The notes under the pieces are model-generated. The model was not told the origin of the DNA and searched no databases. It saw only the letters and a list, made by a program, of their open reading frames with translations. This document shows, in pieces, positions 34,913 to 43,807 of a stretch of DNA of 64,000 nt (the stretch's first letter is position 1; each line of letters opens with the position of its first letter). This stretch comes from Phycisphaerales bacterium (lineage in GTDB: Bacteria; Planctomycetota; Phycisphaerae; UBA1845; UTPLA1). The stretch lies in contig JACKHI010000001.1 in the NCBI GenBank assembly GCA_020639075.1, positions 2,294,001 through 2,358,000 of the forward strand. The letters run 5' to 3'. A program made the translations under genes and the position numbers.

Positions 34913-36820
34913 ATGGAACGGGGTAGAATCGGATTTGTGACGCCGGAGCATGCCAATACGACAACCTGCGACCCACCCGATCGGGCGGCGGCAATGAAGC
35001 TGCTCGCGATCGGTATGCATGACTTGCTGGGAGACGATTGGCCAATCTCGCCGACCACGCGCGTTCTCGATTATCTCGACGATGCCTTAGGACAACACGA
35101 CTTCGATCTCGGTGATCTCGCCCAAGAACTTGAGAACCTCTTCGATATCACCTTCACGGACGACGACTGGCGTTTCCTCTCGGGCGAACAACTCTGCGAT
35201 TCAGACGACGAGTGGCGAACTCGCTACGCCCCCTGCGCCACGTTTGGCCAGATCGCCAGTCTCATTGCCCAGCGGGTCGATGTCAGTGCGCCGAAGCCCG
35301 CCACCGTCCTCGGGGCAACCAGCGCCGCGGCAGGCGGATTCCAGGCGCTCAAATCGATCGTGCGGAAACTCGCCCCCATGTCGCCTCGCTTCGGCCCCAG
35401 CACGCCGATTCTGGACATCATCAGCTTTGAATCGCTGCCGAAATTCTGGGGGGCCGCGCGCCGGCGCAATCCGACTCACGTACCGGCCCTCGGCGCCAAA
35501 CACTTACTATTGCGGAATGCGCTTGCGACATTCGTCCTGGCGCTGGCGAGCTCGTTCGCGCTGGGCTGGTGGTACGGCGGACCGGCCATACTTGGCAGTG
35601 GATTGTTCCAACTCTTCGCGTTCCTGGGTTCGACCGCGCTCGCCCCTATCCCTGGCGCTCTCTTTCGCCGCGCGTGTGACGCCCTGCCGACGCTGGCGCG
35701 ACGCTATCGGCGCTCCGAAGAGTTCCTCCCGAACGAAATCGTGACGTTCGGCGATCTCGCGAAACACGTCGGCGCCGAGCACGCGGGCTGGTGTATCCAC
35801 TGCGGCTACAACATGACAGGGATCTCGCCCGAACGTTGCCCGGAATGTGGCTGCGATCCGCGTCCTCGTATTCAAGCGCCCGATGAATCCGTCACGGAGA
35901 GCACGCGTCGAATCGCCGCATTGCTAACCGAACCCGACGCCGCGACGCAGGTAATTGACGGCGCGACGCGAATCATCGACCTGTTCCCCGATCCACTCGG
36001 CGCCAACGCGCCACGACTCGCGGCACTGTTCGAACAAATCGAACACGCCTTCGGCGTCACAATCACAAAGGTCGATCAATCATTCCTGACGGGGCGGCCG
36101 ATCTGTGCGTCGGACTCAGATTGGGCGGAAAGCTATGCCCCCCTTTTCACGATCGATCGACTTGCAACTTTTGTCGCGTACAAATCGACGACGATGCGGG
36201 TAGCCCCGACTACGATCCTCGGCGTTTCGAGCCGAACGGCCGGCGCGTTTCGCGGAATCGAGCGCGTCGTGAGGGACGTCGCTCCGAAGGTCGAGCCGTT
36301 CGGGCCAAGCGTGCGTATCGTCGATCGACTTGGCCCCAGCGCCATCACAAGAATGTGGCGTCGCGTTCGTTGGCATTGCCCGGAGCGGATTCCGGCGCTA
36401 AGGACTGATCGGCGGGACGATCGCGGTCGGGTCGTCGTCAAGCCTTGGCTGATCGTGATCAGCGGAGTATCGACCGCCGTCATCATTGTTTTTTTTGCAA
36501 GCCAACGTCCATTTTCCGCGTCGGGCGCGCCTTTGTCGGCCATCATCGTCGTGATAATCCTGATGTCGGCCTTGGCGTGGGGGTTGATCACGCTGTTTCT
36601 GATATGGCTCGACAAGCTCGCTCGCCGCCTCATTTTTCGGAAGGACTTCGGCCGATCAATGCTTCCTTTCGACATTGAAACGTTCGGCGATCTCGCGAAG
36701 TTGCTGTCCGGCGAACGCGGCGGTTGGTGCGCCAAGTGTGGATACGACCTGACCGGCGTCGACTCGGCTCAATGTCCGGAGTGCGGGCGAATGGTCCTTC
36801 GCGATTCAAGCGCGTCGTGA
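34913..36820 (+). CDS. Membrane protein with two similar halves, each ending in a zinc ribbon
   Basis: A 635-residue protein with an internal duplication. Each half begins with an acidic region resembling an acyl-carrier-type helix set (A-x-x-V-x-D-x-x-x-x-x-x-x-L, with F-D-I-T-F-T-D-D-D-W or F-G-V-T-I-T-K-V-D-Q and S-D-x-W-x-x-x-Y-A-P), then V-L-G-x-x-S-x-x-A-G-x-F-x-x-I-x-x-V-V, a basic stretch, two membrane segments, F-G-D-L-A-K and finally a zinc ribbon: G-W-C-I-H-C-G-Y...C-P-E-C-G near 291 and G-W-C-A-K-C-G-Y...C-P-E-C-G near 604. The frame opens at 34652, but it would cross the SDR start; ATG at 34913 is preferred. Function is unknown. Confidence 0.72.
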   Translation: MERGRIGFVTPEHANTTTCDPPDRAAAMKLLAIGMHDLLGDDWPISPTTRVLDYLDDALGQHDFDLGDLAQELENLFDITFTDDDWRFLSGEQLCDSDDEWRTRYAPCATFGQIASLIAQRVDVSAPKPATVLGATSAAAGGFQALKSIVRKLAPMSPRFGPSTPILDIISFESLPKFWGAARRRNPTHVPALGAKHLLLRNALATFVLALASSFALGWWYGGPAILGSGLFQLFAFLGSTALAPIPGALFRRACDALPTLARRYRRSEEFLPNEIVTFGDLAKHVGAEHAGWCIHCGYNMTGISPERCPECGCDPRPRIQAPDESVTESTRRIAALLTEPDAATQVIDGATRIIDLFPDPLGANAPRLAALFEQIEHAFGVTITKVDQSFLTGRPICASDSDWAESYAPLFTIDRLATFVAYKSTTMRVAPTTILGVSSRTAGAFRGIERVVRDVAPKVEPFGPSVRIVDRLGPSAITRMWRRVRWHCPERIPALRTDRRDDRGRVVVKPWLIVISGVSTAVIIVFFASQRPFSASGAPLSAIIVVIILMSALAWGLITLFLIWLDKLARRLIFRKDFGRSMLPFDIETFGDLAKLLSGERGGWCAKCGYDLTGVDSAQCPECGRMVLRDSSAS

Positions 36821-36845
36821 CGACGGCGACGCGGCTGATCTGCAC

Positions 36846-36950
36846 TGCTGACACAGCAGTGGCACCCGACATTCCGACGTCGGGCGTCGGCATGGTACCC
36901 AGCGTCGTGTCGGGTCGATGACCCGACCTACACGTCTGACACAGCCGTGG
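36846..36950 (+). repeat. Structured intergenic repeat
   Basis: CTGCTGACACAGCAG hairpin, a GACGTCGGGCGTC hairpin with GGCATGGTACCC, and CGGGTCGATGACCCG. This matches the element near 21278-21378 in content and partly in order. It fills the gap between the convergent ends of 34913 and 36959. Confidence 0.6.
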
Positions 36951-36958
36951 CACCATCC

Positions 36959-38167
36959 TTATACGTTCGTGATGCGCTCGGGCTCCTTGATCAGCGACAG
37001 CGCGATCGTCTGGCGCTGCATCTCGCTCGTGCCTTCGTAGATCTCCGTGATCTTGGCGTCACGCAGATAGCGCTCCACTTCGCCTTCGCGGCAGTAGCCC
37101 ATGCCGCCGAAGATCTGGATCGCCTGGTTGGCGCAGAAGCTGGCGGTCTCGCTCGCCCACACTTTCGCCATCGCCGGGATGTGCAGGCTGTGGGCGCCGT
37201 TCATCTTGAGCCAGCAGCCCTTGTAGAGCAGGGCGCGGGCGACGGCGATTCGGGTGGACATGTCGGCGATCTTCCATTGAATCGCCTGGAAGTCGCCGAT
37301 CGGACTGCCGAATTGCTTTCGCTCGCGCGCGTAATCCACGGATCGATCGAGGCAGGCCTGGGCGATGCCGAGCGCCTGCGCCGCGATGCCGAGGCGGCCG
37401 CCGTCGATGGCCGTCAGGGCGATGTTGAGACCGCGACCGCGTTCGCCGAGGAGGTTTGACGCCGGCACGCGACAATTGTCGAAAATCAGCTCCGTCGTGC
37501 TGCTGCCTCGAATCCCCAGTTTGTCCTCGTGCTTGCCGACAGTCAGGCCGGGCGTCTTCTTCGGCACGAGCAGGGCCGACGAATTCCGCTTGTCGCCGTC
37601 TTCAGTGCGAACGAACAGGAGAATGAGATCGGCCTCGGCGCCATTCGTGACCCAGAGCTTCGTCCCGTTGATGACCCACTCGTCGCCTTCGAGATTCGCA
37701 CGGCAGCTCATTGCGCCGGCGTCGGAACCGGAGCCGGCCTCGCTCAGGCTGAAACAGTTGAGGCATTCGCCGCGTGCCATTTTCGGCAGCCATTCCTGCT
37801 TCTGCGCGTCGGTGCCGTACTTGACGATCGGATCGACGACGAGGGAATTCTGGACGCTGTTGATGACGCCGAGCGAGGCGTCGGCATATGACAGCTCCTC
37901 GACGACGATCGCCGACGCGAGCGCATCGAGCCCTGCACCGCCGAACTTCTCGGGAATGCAGATGCCCATGTACCCCATCTCACCCAACTGTTTGACGATG
38001 TCCGCAGGGAACTCGCCCTTGATGTCGCGTTCCATCGCACCGGGGGCGGCGACATTTCGCGCGAAGTCGCGAATGCCGTCGCGCAGAAGCTGATGGTCTT
38101 CGCCCAACTCGTAGCCGAAGGGGATTCCGTCCTGAACGTATGTGAATTCACTCGCCATCGTTGTCAT
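36959..38167 (-). CDS. Acyl-CoA dehydrogenase
   Basis: A 402-residue flavoprotein of the short/medium-chain acyl-CoA dehydrogenase family, which oxidises acyl-CoA to enoyl-CoA and passes electrons to ETF. It has the FAD-loop motifs L-S-E-A-G-S-G-S-D-A-G-A and W-V-T-N-G-A-E-A-D, R-K-Q-F-G-S-P-I-G-D-F-Q-A-I and the catalytic Glu at position 378 in I-Y-E-G-T-S-E. The chain length preference cannot be read. ATG codons at 38167 and 38158 are both possible. Another family member follows at 38355 on the same strand. Confidence 0.93.
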   Translation of the reverse strand: MTTMASEFTYVQDGIPFGYELGEDHQLLRDGIRDFARNVAAPGAMERDIKGEFPADIVKQLGEMGYMGICIPEKFGGAGLDALASAIVVEELSYADASLGVINSVQNSLVVDPIVKYGTDAQKQEWLPKMARGECLNCFSLSEAGSGSDAGAMSCRANLEGDEWVINGTKLWVTNGAEADLILLFVRTEDGDKRNSSALLVPKKTPGLTVGKHEDKLGIRGSSTTELIFDNCRVPASNLLGERGRGLNIALTAIDGGRLGIAAQALGIAQACLDRSVDYARERKQFGSPIGDFQAIQWKIADMSTRIAVARALLYKGCWLKMNGAHSLHIPAMAKVWASETASFCANQAIQIFGGMGYCREGEVERYLRDAKITEIYEGTSEMQRQTIALSLIKEPERITNV

Positions 38168-38264
38168 CTCAATTCACCGTTGCGTATCCATCGGGCGATG
38201 CGGTTGCGCGATGGATCGTCGTTTCATTATGAAGCATGCTTCAATTACTCGGGGCAATTCGTTT

Positions 38265-38350
38265 CATCTCACGCCCTCCGCTCCCTTACGGTCGCGGCTC
38301 TGATCAGGATCGCGGTTCTGAATCCCGCGGGCGAGACGCCTGCACGCCCC
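38265..38350. repeat. Intergenic repeat related to R1
   Basis: It contains CTCCCTTACGGTCGCGGCTC, the same block as in the R1 repeats at 19589, 20311 and 21107, followed by CAGGATCGCGGTTCTGAATC. It lies between two acyl-CoA dehydrogenase genes on the same strand. Confidence 0.5.
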
Positions 38351-38354
38351 AATG

Positions 38355-39521
38355 TCAGACCGCGGCGCGGCGTGCGTACTCACCGCGGGCAATCAACATG
38401 CGCTGCACTTCACTGGAGCCCTCACCGATTTCGCAGAGCTTGTTGTCGCGAACGAGACGCTCGACGCAAACATCTTTCGTGTAGCCCGCCCCGCCGTGAA
38501 TCTGGATCGATTCCCATCCGACGCGACTGGCCATTTCCGAAGCGAAGAGCTTGGCAATGGAGCTGATCTGCTTGTCGGGCTTGCCGGAATCGTGCGTGCA
38601 GGCGGCCTGTCGAACGAGGAGTCGCGCGGCTTCGACCTGCATTTCCATATCAGCCAGCTTCATTTGGATCGCCTGATGATCGTGCAGCGGCTTGCCCATG
38701 CTGTGTCGTTCGGCGGCATACTTGACGGCCTCTTCAAGACAGCCGCGACCTAGACCGACACTGAGTGAGCCGATCGTGACGCGGCCGCGATCGAGGACAC
38801 GCAGAGCATCGACATAGCCCTCGTTGTACGTGCCGCAAAGGTTGGCTTCCGGAATCTCGCAGTTCTCGAAGTTGACGGGCACCGTATCGCTGGCGCGCAT
38901 TCCCATTTTGTCTTCGGGCTCACCGACGATGACGCCCGGTCGATCGCCTTCGACAATGAACGCGGAAATCGTGCGCGCGCCGCGCTTGCCGATTTCGGTT
39001 CGCGCCATGACGACGAAGACGCCGGCCCGCTTGCCGTTGGTGATCCAGAACTTGCGGCCGTTCAGCTTCCAGCCGTTGGCCGTCTTTTCGGCGCGGGTCG
39101 TGAGCGCCTCGGCGTCGGTGCCGCACTCGGGCTCGCTGAGGCACCAGGAGCCGATCGTCTCACCCGTTGACAGACGCGGCAGCCACATCTTCTTCTGTTC
39201 TTCGTTGGCGGCCAGTCGAATGTGCGTCGAGCAAAGCCCCGAATGCGCTGCAATGAAGAGCGCCGTACCGCCGCACCAGCGGGCGATCTCCTCGACAATG
39301 ACCGTCATGGCCAGAAGCCCCTGCCCCGCCCCGCCGTATTCCTCGGGGAGCGTGGCGCCGAGAAGACCGGCCTGCCCCATTCCCGCAATGACGTCGTCGG
39401 GGATCCACTTCTTTTCATCCCAGGATCGTGCGAACGGCGCGATGCGCTCGGCGGCAAATCGCCGCGCGAGGTCGCGGAACATCGTCAACTCTTCCGGAAG
39501 ATCAAACGTAAACGCCATCAT
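38355..39521 (-). CDS. Acyl-CoA dehydrogenase
   Basis: A 388-residue second acyl-CoA dehydrogenase. It has the FAD-site segment L-S-E-P-E-C-G-T-D-A and F-W-I-T-N-G-K-R, the substrate/FAD motif R-H-S-M-G-K-P-L-H-D-H-Q-A-I-Q and the catalytic Glu at about 367 in I-G-E-G-S-S-E-V-Q-R. It is clearly divergent from the gene at 36959, so it probably has a different acyl preference. Three start codons are adjacent (TTG 39524, ATG 39521, ATG 39518); the first ATG was used. The mqnE gene lies just upstream on the same strand beyond a terminator. Confidence 0.93.
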   Translation of the reverse strand: MMAFTFDLPEELTMFRDLARRFAAERIAPFARSWDEKKWIPDDVIAGMGQAGLLGATLPEEYGGAGQGLLAMTVIVEEIARWCGGTALFIAAHSGLCSTHIRLAANEEQKKMWLPRLSTGETIGSWCLSEPECGTDAEALTTRAEKTANGWKLNGRKFWITNGKRAGVFVVMARTEIGKRGARTISAFIVEGDRPGVIVGEPEDKMGMRASDTVPVNFENCEIPEANLCGTYNEGYVDALRVLDRGRVTIGSLSVGLGRGCLEEAVKYAAERHSMGKPLHDHQAIQMKLADMEMQVEAARLLVRQAACTHDSGKPDKQISSIAKLFASEMASRVGWESIQIHGGAGYTKDVCVERLVRDNKLCEIGEGSSEVQRMLIARGEYARRAAV

Positions 39522-39552
39522 CAACCCGCAATCGTCAAAGGTGTTGAATCAA

Positions 39553-39585
39553 GAAAAAAAGGCCGCCGGCACTGTCGGGCGGACC
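39553..39585 (-). terminator. Rho-independent terminator of mqnE
   Basis: On the minus strand TCCGCC pairs with GGCGGC, followed by seven T. It lies about 60 bp after the mqnE stop and before the acyl-CoA dehydrogenase start. Confidence 0.75.
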
Positions 39586-39645
39586 CTTCGGAACGGTTCG
39601 ATTCTAGTAAAATTTACCGTGGCGTCAAAACGGCGAAAACCCGTG

Positions 39646-40902
39646 TCAGACGCTCTGGATGCGGTTTTTCGGGGATACGTTTTCGCAATCGTCGGCGACA
39701 ATTTTCCAATCCCCCCCTTGGCGCTCAACACGACGATAGAGCGTGTCGCGCTCGATCGGTTCGCGCCCCGTTTCCCGGATGAGGCGATGCAGTTGATCGA
39801 TCGTCATTTCCTGATGGCGATTGCCGGCGCCGCCCTCGCGCTTCGTGATGTCGTATTGCACGACTGTGCCGTCGATGTCGTCGACGCCCCAGTCGAGTGC
39901 GATCTGCGAGAGCTTGGCCGACTGCATGATCCAGAACGCCTTGATGTGCGCAATGTTATCGAGCATGAGCCGGCTGATCGCCAGCGTCTTGAGGTCGTCC
40001 AGCCCCGTTGGGCCGGGAAGGTGCGCCAACTCGCTGTCATCCGGGATGAAGGACAGGGGAATGAAACAATTGAACGCTGCCTTGTGTTCCCGGAGCGAGA
40101 CGTCCTGATGTTCCCGCAGCTTGATCATGTGCGTGATGCGTTCTTCCGGCCGCTCAATATGGCCGTACAACATCGTCGCGTTCGACGGAACGCCGATTTC
40201 ATGGGCCGTATCGTGCACGTCGAACCAACCGGCCTCGCCGACTTTGTTCTTGTACGCTTCGTCGTGAACGCGATCGTCGAAAATCTCCGCTCCACCGCCC
40301 GGCAAACTGCCAAGGCCGGCGTCGCGCAGTTGCTCCAACACTTCGCGAATTGACAATCGAGGCTTCGTGATTCGCGTGAAGTGAATGATCTCGATCGCCG
40401 TGAACGCCTTGATATGCAGACGCGGAGCAACAGTCTTGATCGCGCGACACATGTCCAGGTAATAGTCGAAGGGAAGCTTGGGATGGAGACCGCCGACGAT
40501 GTGAACTTCCGTCGCACCGCCGTCCGCGGCCGCCTTCGCATTGGCGGCGACCTGATCCACGGAGAGCTCGTACTCATCCGGCTGGTCACTTAGAAGGCTG
40601 ATGCTGCGACCATTGCCGGCCTTCGCCTGATCGGCCGGACCCGCTTTTGCCGAATAGGGGCGATAGAACGAGCAGAACTTGCATCGTAGAACGCAGAAGT
40701 TCGTGTAGTTGATGTGCCGGTTGATGTTGTAGTACGCGGCGTTGCCGTGGAGACGATCGCGGACAATGTTGGCCAATCGGCCGATTTCGTGAATATCCGG
40801 CGACGCAAAGAGCCGCACGCCGTCGTCGTAGTTCAGACGATCGCCGCACTCCACTTTGGCGGCGATTTCACTCAGATCGGTTGGTGATGATACAATTTTC
40901 AT
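39646..40902 (-). CDS. mqnE: Aminofutalosine synthase (radical SAM)
   Basis: MqnE adds the 3-enolpyruvyl-oxybenzoate product of MqnA to SAM, making aminodeoxyfutalosine in the futalosine route to menaquinone. The 418-residue product has the radical SAM cluster C-V-L-R-C-K-F-C (Cys at 70, 74 and 77) and the family segments N-I-N-R-H-I-N-Y-T-N-F-C, G-G-L-H-P-K, L-P-G-G-G-A-E-I-F and A-G-W-F-D-V-H-D-T-A-H-E-I-G. These fit MqnE better than MqnC (55404), which lacks the W-F-D-V-H-D-T-A-H segment. It is separate from the mqnA-mqnC pair. Confidence 0.93.
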   Translation of the reverse strand: MKIVSSPTDLSEIAAKVECGDRLNYDDGVRLFASPDIHEIGRLANIVRDRLHGNAAYYNINRHINYTNFCVLRCKFCSFYRPYSAKAGPADQAKAGNGRSISLLSDQPDEYELSVDQVAANAKAAADGGATEVHIVGGLHPKLPFDYYLDMCRAIKTVAPRLHIKAFTAIEIIHFTRITKPRLSIREVLEQLRDAGLGSLPGGGAEIFDDRVHDEAYKNKVGEAGWFDVHDTAHEIGVPSNATMLYGHIERPEERITHMIKLREHQDVSLREHKAAFNCFIPLSFIPDDSELAHLPGPTGLDDLKTLAISRLMLDNIAHIKAFWIMQSAKLSQIALDWGVDDIDGTVVQYDITKREGGAGNRHQEMTIDQLHRLIRETGREPIERDTLYRRVERQGGDWKIVADDCENVSPKNRIQSV

Positions 40903-40997
40903 GCAGCGACATTTTAGCCTGAACGCGCGCAGCGCTCGAACAAGTCGGGACTTTCAAAATAATCGGGAATCTTCGGCCGACGAGAAGCGCCGAAAAA

Positions 40998-41071
40998 CGA
41001 CCCCGAGACGATTCGAACGTCCAACCTCAGCCTTCGCAGGGCTGCGCTCTATCCAATTGAGCTACGGGGTC
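40998..41071 (-). tRNA. tRNA-Arg (anticodon GCG)
   Basis: A 74-base cloverleaf on the minus strand: acceptor GACCCCG/CGGGGTC, D stem GCTC/GAGC, anticodon stem CAGCC/GGCTG with loop CTGCGAA (anticodon GCG; its complement at 41035-41037), variable loop AGGTT, T stem GGACG/CGTCT with TTCGAAT, discriminator G. CCA is not encoded. Reading CGC with a G34 tRNA is unusual for bacteria, where ACG (inosine) is typical. Confidence 0.93.
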
Positions 41072-41497
41072 TCACTCTTGCGACTTCTCGCGGACGTGTT
41101 GCGCCGCCATCAGCCGAGCGAACCAGTGTAGATCGAGGCAGCGTTCTGTCAACGCGGCAGTCGCCCGTCAAAGACGGTACCCACGACATGATATGACCTT
41201 CGAACCAGTGCGACTTTGCGAAGGTCGTCCTCCATCGTCTAAGCCGACCGATCGCATCAGTCGGCATGAGTCGTCCGCGGGGACGCAGCGTCCAGAATCC
41301 GGCGCAGCCCTGCTTCGGGGCCGTTCAGCCCCTTCCGACAACACACGTCACGACCGGGTCGGGCGCTTCGCGGGAACAGGTGATCGAATCACTCAAACTG
41401 CCACGAAATGGGGCACGGCTGCCTCCCAGCGGCGATTTCGTAATACGAAGATTGCAACTTTTTGCAGTCAATAACGGACTAAGCGCCAGAACGCGGG
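41072..41497. other. Intergenic region without recognised gene
   Basis: About 430 bp upstream of the tRNA-Arg (minus) and of a candidate small RNA (plus). Open frames on both strands have no protein-like composition. The tRNA promoter should lie near 41080-41130. Nothing else is seen. Confidence 0.4.
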
Positions 41498-41503
41498 TAT
41501 AAT
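41498..41503 (+). promoter_or_regulatory. TATAAT -10 box of candidate small RNA
   Basis: A perfect TATAAT at 41498-41503 in a region with no protein gene on the plus strand. No good -35 box is visible 16-18 bases upstream. An 8-bp hairpin or operator-like palindrome (CCGCATGT/ACGTGCGG, 41505-41526) starts right after it. Confidence 0.45.
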
Positions 41504-41509
41504 TCCGCA

Positions 41510-41643
41510 TGTGATGAGACGTGCGGAGAGACACATCCCGCAGCGTAGCATCTAAAGCCTTGTAAAAAAGGCGCTTACATTTGGCTTCTTTCCCCTCCGG
41601 AAAGCACCGGGATTGCCCAAGCGGCACCCGGTGCTTTCTTTTT
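41510..41643 (+). ncRNA. Candidate small RNA
   Basis: A stretch of about 134 bases runs from the TATAAT box to a strong terminator with no coding capacity. Internal helices are possible: GCCTT/AAGGC and, alternatively, TTGTAA/TTACA in the middle. It matches no RNA family I can name; it does not look like SRP, 6S or tmRNA. Transcription is inferred only from the promoter-like box and the terminator. Confidence 0.45.
41600..41643 (+). terminator. Strong rho-independent terminator
   Basis: GAAAGCACCGGG pairs perfectly with CCCGGTGCTTTC over 12 bp around a 15-base loop that can itself pair (TGCC/GGCA), followed by five T. No plus-strand gene ends before it, which supports an independent small RNA. 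Confidence 0.8.
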
Positions 41644-41773
41644 GGGTACCTTGTCAAGCCATTTCTAGATAATTCAGGTTGAATTTGACGATTTTGCGGC
41701 CTGTAGGACTTGTCACGCAGGAACGGCGGCGTGAGACGACCCGACCGTGACTCATGTGACCAGCCGAGCGAAC

Positions 41774-43531
41774 TCAGGGTTCTCTGCCGAGCGGCTTTCG
41801 ACCCAGCAACAGATCTGGGAAGTCGGCGATGACGCTACCGGCCGGCGCATTCTTCGCGGCAGCTTCGAGGTCGTTCAGGCCATCGAAATGCAGGCCCGAA
41901 TACAGCTCGATATAACCAAGGAGAAATCGGAGTTCGTATTGTTCGTTGCGACTGAGGATCGACTCCAGGTCCGCTCGACGGCGATCAAAAACGTCCGGCT
42001 GACCCGACAGCGTGGGAAGGTCGAGCTCAAATGCGGCAATTTCGGGGAACAGCCGGATCCCTGCTTCGAGTGATATCACTGCGGACACATATTGGCCCGC
42101 GGCGATCTGGGCGTTGGCACGTCCCAACTGTGGGAGCGGATTCTCGGGGTCCACTGTCGCCGCGAGATCAAACAATCTCGACGCCCGATTGAAGTCGCCC
42201 TTTTTCATCGATTCTTCGGCCGCTCGAAGGTACTTGCCGACGCGCGATGCGCCGCCAAGCGAAAAGCTCCGGATCGGCGTTCGCATGAATAATTCGGCCC
42301 ACTCCGCCGCCGGATCGAACGTCGCCGACTTCGGTTCGAAATCCTCGCTCGCCTCGCCCTGTGGCACCGCCGCATCCGGAACCGGCTGCATATCGGGTTG
42401 GCTGTCGACGCCGCCCGGCAACACGTCCATCGCTTTCCGACGCTTGGAGCCGATCATCAGCCCTGACAGGGGATCGCGTTCATTGCCTACGTCCTGTTTG
42501 CGATGCGCCATCAAGCCTTCGAGCTGCCCGGCAACCTGAATCTGCTGCACGGCATCGAGCATTCGACCGTAGAGTTCATCGTGGGACCGCTTCTCGCCTT
42601 CAGGCGTTGGGAGAACCGCGCGATCGAAACGCCCCATTCCGTCAACGAGGGGATCAAACGACTGAGGCGCCATTTCCTCGCCGCTCGTCGCAGGCAAGTC
42701 AATCTCGGGTTCGACAGCCCTTTGTTTGTCCACGATGCCAAGCAATTCGTCGCGACTGAGCTCTGTCGACAAGCGTGCACTGGGCGGCTGACTTGGCGCG
42801 GATCCCGTTCGAGCAGATGGCGGTTCGGGCTCGAGTTGCGGCGAGCCGAATAGCGTTGACTGCATCGCGGATCGATAGGGGTCGGACACCATTGTCGACA
42901 CGAAATCGCCTCGCGCGCGATCATCCGCCACAATGGGGCGCTGCGTGATCCGGCCGATTCCGCTCGCGTCAATGTCCATCGGCGAAGCGGATCGCCGCGT
43001 TGCGTAATCATCGATCCCCAGAAGTTGATCGCGCGTGAACTGCTCCGCATAGGTGGGCAACCGAACCTGAGGCGACCTGAGAAACGAAGAGCCGGGCTGA
43101 TTCAGACCGGCACGAATCGCCCCCACATCGGCGATGGATGTTGACGGATCGTAATAGGCTGTCGAACGCTGCGCCGTTCCATTCCGAACCTGTGCGTAGT
43201 TGACGCTTCGCGCCCGAAACGACGAAAGCTCGTCAGACTGCAGCCCCCCACGGAATTGATTCACGCCTGGCAAGGCGGTCGGCCCCTGGAAACCTCCCAG
43301 ACCTGTCACGTTCCCCGTGATTACTTGATTGGCGTACGCGCCGTAGCTGTAAGAATAGGGTGAGCCATTCCAAGGCTGCGGATTCAGGCCGCCGGAGCCT
43401 ATGCGGTTGTTGGCGTCAAAGCTGCGGTCGCCGCCCTGACGATAATCCACGCGATAGTCGACCTGGGCAGCCAGCGGCGCCGGCGTCGCCCAGACGAGAA
43501 TGGCAACACAAACGAACGCAGTTCGAATCAT
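41774..43531 (-). CDS. Exported TPR-like protein
   Basis: A 585-residue secreted protein. The start at 43531 gives a signal peptide (M-I-R-T-A-F-V-C-V-A-I-L-V-W, then P-L-A-A-Q). Residues 25-330 are rich in N, G, Q, S and P with no clear fold. From about 420 onward there are TPR-type helices: A-A-E-E-S-M-K-K-G-D-F-N-R-A-S-R-L-F, then N-P-L-P-Q-L-G-R-A-N-A-Q-I-A-A-G-Q-Y and L-R-F-L-L-G-Y-I-E-L-Y-S-G. The layout resembles 21392. The frame opens with ATGs at 43570 and 43567. Function is unknown, perhaps complex assembly at the cell surface. Confidence 0.75.
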   Translation of the reverse strand: MIRTAFVCVAILVWATPAPLAAQVDYRVDYRQGGDRSFDANNRIGSGGLNPQPWNGSPYSYSYGAYANQVITGNVTGLGGFQGPTALPGVNQFRGGLQSDELSSFRARSVNYAQVRNGTAQRSTAYYDPSTSIADVGAIRAGLNQPGSSFLRSPQVRLPTYAEQFTRDQLLGIDDYATRRSASPMDIDASGIGRITQRPIVADDRARGDFVSTMVSDPYRSAMQSTLFGSPQLEPEPPSARTGSAPSQPPSARLSTELSRDELLGIVDKQRAVEPEIDLPATSGEEMAPQSFDPLVDGMGRFDRAVLPTPEGEKRSHDELYGRMLDAVQQIQVAGQLEGLMAHRKQDVGNERDPLSGLMIGSKRRKAMDVLPGGVDSQPDMQPVPDAAVPQGEASEDFEPKSATFDPAAEWAELFMRTPIRSFSLGGASRVGKYLRAAEESMKKGDFNRASRLFDLAATVDPENPLPQLGRANAQIAAGQYVSAVISLEAGIRLFPEIAAFELDLPTLSGQPDVFDRRRADLESILSRNEQYELRFLLGYIELYSGLHFDGLNDLEAAAKNAPAGSVIADFPDLLLGRKPLGREP

Positions 43532-43807
43532 GGCGGGCCTTTGATTGACTTGTGTTCGAGCATTCATCATGACGCCCGATTCTTATCGACCCTTGGCCGT
43601 CACGACTTTTCCAAGGACCAACGTTCTTGGCGGCATACGACGCCGCTGCGAAGGCCAAGCGCAGGATTATAGCTGAGAATCGGGGATTGCCCGTCAATCG
43701 CGACCCACGACATCGACGGATTCGATCTTGAAGCGGCGCAATCGGCAGGAATTGCCGAATTTGAATGGTGAAGGACGCGGCGGAGCGAATTCAGCCAATC
43801 CCACGAA

